DNA of 33,496 nt, taken from positions 1-33,496 of the forward strand of contig JBCDAU010000053.1 in assembly GCA_039185015.1 (NCBI GenBank). The letters run 5' to 3'. The first letter of the stretch is position 1; every line of letters starts with the position of its first letter. Of the stretch, positions 31,877-33,496 are shown in pieces. The position numbers were made by a program, and so were the translations under genes. The notes below the pieces were generated by a model, which was not told where the DNA came from, made no database searches, and saw nothing but the letters and a program-made list of their open reading frames with translations. Source of the DNA: JBCBSZ01 sp039185015. Lineage in GTDB: Bacteria > Actinomycetota > Acidimicrobiia > Acidimicrobiales > Poriferisodalaceae.

Positions 31877-31882
31877 AGCATA
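31877..31882 (-). promoter_or_regulatory. -10 element, leaderless start of XRE gene
   Basis: TATGCT on the minus strand is followed by six bases and the ATG at 31870. A second TAGCCT lies just upstream. The 31871-31897 stretch (TAGC/GCTA-rich) could also hold the autoregulatory operator. Confidence 0.45.
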
Positions 31883-31995
31883 AAGGCTACGACCAAGAGG
31901 CACAACGATGAGAGGGCGGGCCGGACCGGGCTCCTTGGCCGATCAGTCGCTACGTGTACCGGACCGCGGTCAGTCGTCGACGCTTCGCGGGGCGT

Positions 31996-32184
31996 TCACT
32001 GAGCGTCCGAGTGAGCATCCGCCGGTTCGGCGGAGGCGTCCCGCTCATCGATGAGTTCGTCGAGCGCACCGCTGTCGACCGGCCCACGCCCGGTGACTCG
32101 GTCGATCAGCGAGCGGACACGCATCGCCCGAGCGCACTGCTCGGCGTGGCTCCACAGGTCATCGGGGCCAGTCCACTCCACCAT
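31996..32184 (-). CDS. Small hypothetical protein
   Basis: The 62-residue frame (VEWTGPDDLWSHAEQCARAM, then RVRSLIDRVTGRG and an acidic tail) has a coherent amphipathic composition. A -10-like TACCGT ends seven bases before the ATG at 32184, the same arrangement as real genes in this window. There is no recognisable family. The C-terminal third is Asp/Glu/Ala-rich and probably disordered. A weak but plausible gene; chance is possible. Confidence 0.4.
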   Translation of the reverse strand: MVEWTGPDDLWSHAEQCARAMRVRSLIDRVTGRGPVDSGALDELIDERDASAEPADAHSDAQ

Positions 32185-32191
32185 CACGACA

Positions 32192-32197
32192 ACGGTA
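32192..32197 (-). promoter_or_regulatory. -10-like element before small ORF
   Basis: TACCGT on the minus strand is seven bases before the ATG at 32184. Confidence 0.3.
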
Positions 32198-32230
32198 GGC
32201 CTGAGTGCCCGGCCGGGTCGTTCCGGGGAC

Positions 32231-32386
32231 TCAGCCTCGAGCTGAGGACCCGCGCGTCCGGCGCCGTGGTGAAGCCGGGCGGGCGCGGTGGGGCGTGGAC
32301 GCCTCGGTCGACTCGCGCTGGTAGCGCTGCTTCGGTGACGGCTTCGTCTTGCGGCGAGGCTGCTGGATCGGACGTGGTGCAGGCAT
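32231..32386 (-). CDS. Small basic protein, doubtful
   Basis: The ATG at 32386 is preceded by a good ribosome-binding site (GAGGGGAG, five bases away). The 51-residue product is very basic and Pro/Ser/Arg-rich (PRRKTKPSPKQRYQRES), probably disordered and possibly nucleic-acid binding. It could equally be a chance frame in decayed DNA. It lies 46 bases upstream of the small ORF at 31996-32184 on the same strand, so the two could share a transcript. Confidence 0.25.
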   Translation of the reverse strand: MPAPRPIQQPRRKTKPSPKQRYQRESTEASTPHRARPASPRRRTRGSSARG

Positions 32387-32474
32387 GGTCACTCCCCTCG
32401 TTCTCTGTCCGATCGGCCGGCATCGCCCGCGTCTGAAGCACGGGCCATCAAGCCATGACGTGCATGATTGGTGT

Positions 32475-32561
32475 GTGGCTCGGAGTCGGACGCACATCGA
32501 GATCGAGGACGACTACGTCGAGGCGATCATGGAGCGCGTGGGGATCGAGATGCACCGCTGA
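32475..32561 (+). pseudogene. N-terminal remnant of a VapB-type antitoxin
   Basis: The GTG at 32475 opens ARSRTHIEIEDDYVEAIMERVGI, the ribbon and first helix of a VapB-like (DUF2191) antitoxin, which normally reads R-T-x-I-x-I-D followed by an amphipathic helix. A TGA at 32559-32561 stops the frame after 28 codons, just where the dimer helix (normally T-K-T-E-A-V-x-x-A-L) should begin. In another frame the next bases give LTTDAAAAF, a possible trace of that helix, so a frameshift is likely. CATGAT six bases upstream may be the old -10 element. No VapC follows; the only PIN fragment is 3 kb upstream. Confidence 0.6.
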
Positions 32562-32612
32562 CCACGGACGCCGCTGCAGCGTTTCCCGGTCGTGAACATC
32601 ACCGTCGACTCG

Positions 32613-32641
32613 TTGAGCGCCGCACCCTCCGCCCCTAGCGT
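32613..32641 (+). promoter_or_regulatory. -35/-10 promoter of the hydantoinase gene
   Basis: TTGAGC (32613-32618), 17 bases and TAGCGT (32636-32641) make a good sigma-70 type promoter. The leader of about 27 bases carries GGAGGGG (32664-32670) four bases before the ATG. This is the only gene here with both boxes clear. Confidence 0.6.
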
Positions 32642-32674
32642 TGCGTCTCCGACCTGGCACTGCGGAGGGGAACC

Positions 32675-33496
32675 ATGTCGTACGTCGTCGCCACCGATGT
32701 CGGTGGGACGTGCACCGACACCGTGGTCGTGAGCTCTGATGGGGCGCTCACGATCGGCAAGGTGCTGTCCACGCCACCCGACTTCGCCACCGGAGTCATC
32801 GACTCCGTCCGAGCGGCCGCCGACAACCTGGGCCTGAGCCTCGGCGAGCTGCTGGCCGACACGTCGCTGTTCGTCCACGGCTCGACGGTCGTCGACAACA
32901 CGCTGCTCACCGGCGACGGGGCCCGCACCGGCCTCATCACGACCGCCGGCTTCGAGGACACGCTGCGGGTCACCCGGGGCGCGTACGGGAGGTGGTCGGG
33001 TCTTCCCGAGGACCAGATCAAGCACCCGGTCGCCACCGAACGACCCCGCCCGCTCGTCGACCAGCGCAGCATCAGGGGCGTGCCCGAGCGCGTGGACTAC
33101 GAGGGCAAGGTCGTCCAGCCCCTCGACGTCGAGGCCACCGAGGCGGCCATCCGGGCCCTCGTCGACGAGCACGAGGTCGAGGCCATCGCCGTCTGCCTCC
33201 TCTGGTCGTTCCGGAACCCGAGCCACGAGCAGGCGATCGCCCAGCTGATCGAGCGGGTCGCACCCGAGGTCTACGTCTCGCTGTCGAGCGACATCGCTCC
33301 CCTGCCCGGCGAGTACGAGCGGACGTCCACGACGGCCATCAACGCCAACGCCGGCAAGCGCACCCAGGAGTACGTCCGAACGCTCCAGACCTCGCTCACC
33401 GACGAGGGCTACGACGGCCCCGTGCTCGTCATGCAGGGCTACGGCGGCCTCCTCCCCGCCACCCAGGCCGCGGACCGGGCGGTCGGGATGATCGAA
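32675..33496 (+). CDS. Hydantoinase/oxoprolinase family protein, HyuA-like (N-terminal 274 residues)
   Basis: The gene runs off the window after 274 codons of an expected ~680. It opens with YVVATDVGGTCTDTVVV, the phosphate-1 motif of the ASKHA-type ATPase domain in HyuA (ATP-dependent N-methylhydantoinase/5-oxoprolinase/acetone carboxylase beta family). The common form is DVGGTFTD; here Phe is Cys. Further family segments are LFVHGSTVVDNTLLTGDGARTGLITTAGF, VEAIAVCLLWSFRNPSHE and the YERTSTTAINA segment. Members hydrolyse ATP to open cyclic amides or carboxylate ketones with a HyuB-type partner that would be expected just downstream. A good promoter and ribosome-binding site precede the ATG. 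It could belong to the same N-heterocycle metabolism as the deaminases upstream (inference). Confidence 0.9.
   Translation, partial: MSYVVATDVGGTCTDTVVVSSDGALTIGKVLSTPPDFATGVIDSVRAAADNLGLSLGELLADTSLFVHGSTVVDNTLLTGDGARTGLITTAGFEDTLRVTRGAYGRWSGLPEDQIKHPVATERPRPLVDQRSIRGVPERVDYEGKVVQPLDVEATEAAIRALVDEHEVEAIAVCLLWSFRNPSHEQAIAQLIERVAPEVYVSLSSDIAPLPGEYERTSTTAINANAGKRTQEYVRTLQTSLTDEGYDGPVLVMQGYGGLLPATQAADRAVGMIE

Noticed and set aside
1..33496. tRNA, rRNA, insertion sequences and prophage genes
   Set aside because: None could be recognised by reading; no transposase or integrase motifs and no cloverleaf-like segment with a T-loop GTTCGA-type core were found. Short RNAs could have been missed.

Overview
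The window is very GC-rich, with long antisense open frames over nearly every gene, many GTG starts, four-base start/stop overlaps, a possible F420-dependent PPOX-fold protein, long Thr-Pro tracts and apparently leaderless genes. This points to a high-GC actinobacterium, and the Thr tracts plus GYW...DGGIF repeats suggest an Acidimicrobiia (Ilumatobacter-like) chromosome. The taxonomic placement is inference; there is no rRNA or other marker here.

Layout. 1-4004: end of an upstream gene, a GNAT acetyltransferase, a Rieske ring-hydroxylase-like oxygenase, and divergently a sugar isomerase/epimerase-SDR pair. 4018-9597: a tightly coupled minus-strand cassette of a normal cytochrome P450, a second P450-like protein without the haem-ligand Cys, and an Fe(II)/2OG-type oxygenase, divergent from an acyl-CoA synthetase. 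9676-10509: a membrane-anchored Thr-rich protein. 10569-20964: a nucleobase-flavoured block containing a yeast-type cytosine deaminase homologue, a BMP/ATPase/two-permease ABC importer, two isopenicillin-N-synthase-like 2OG oxygenases, an MFS exporter, a VanA/NdmA-type Rieske oxygenase and a guanine-deaminase-like enzyme. 21019-25939: a DUF5996 protein, a secreted DUF4038-type glycosidase-like protein with C-terminal propeller-like repeats, a paralogue of the Thr-rich protein, and a small anchored protein. 25961-29372: polysaccharide deacetylase plus GNAT, a third IPNS-like oxygenase and a PPOX-fold protein. 29373-32600: a gene-poor stretch with lower-GC patches and decayed toxin-antitoxin parts (VapC tail, frameshifted DUF6036 nucleotidyltransferase with intact XRE partner, VapB head), a perfect 12+12 palindrome and a PH-like membrane protein. 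32675-end: the start of a hydantoinase/oxoprolinase A subunit with a clear promoter.

How it may work together (inference): transporters, two zinc deaminases, four 2OG-type oxygenases, two Rieske oxygenases and a hydantoinase suggest uptake and oxidative/hydrolytic breakdown of N-heterocyclic or N-methylated compounds, while the P450 cassette with the acyl-CoA synthetase suggests a lipid, terpenoid or aromatic-acid route. No ferredoxin or reductase for the P450 or Rieske enzymes is encoded here. The most unusual single gene is the haem-ligand-less P450 (5046-6386) coupled to a canonical P450.
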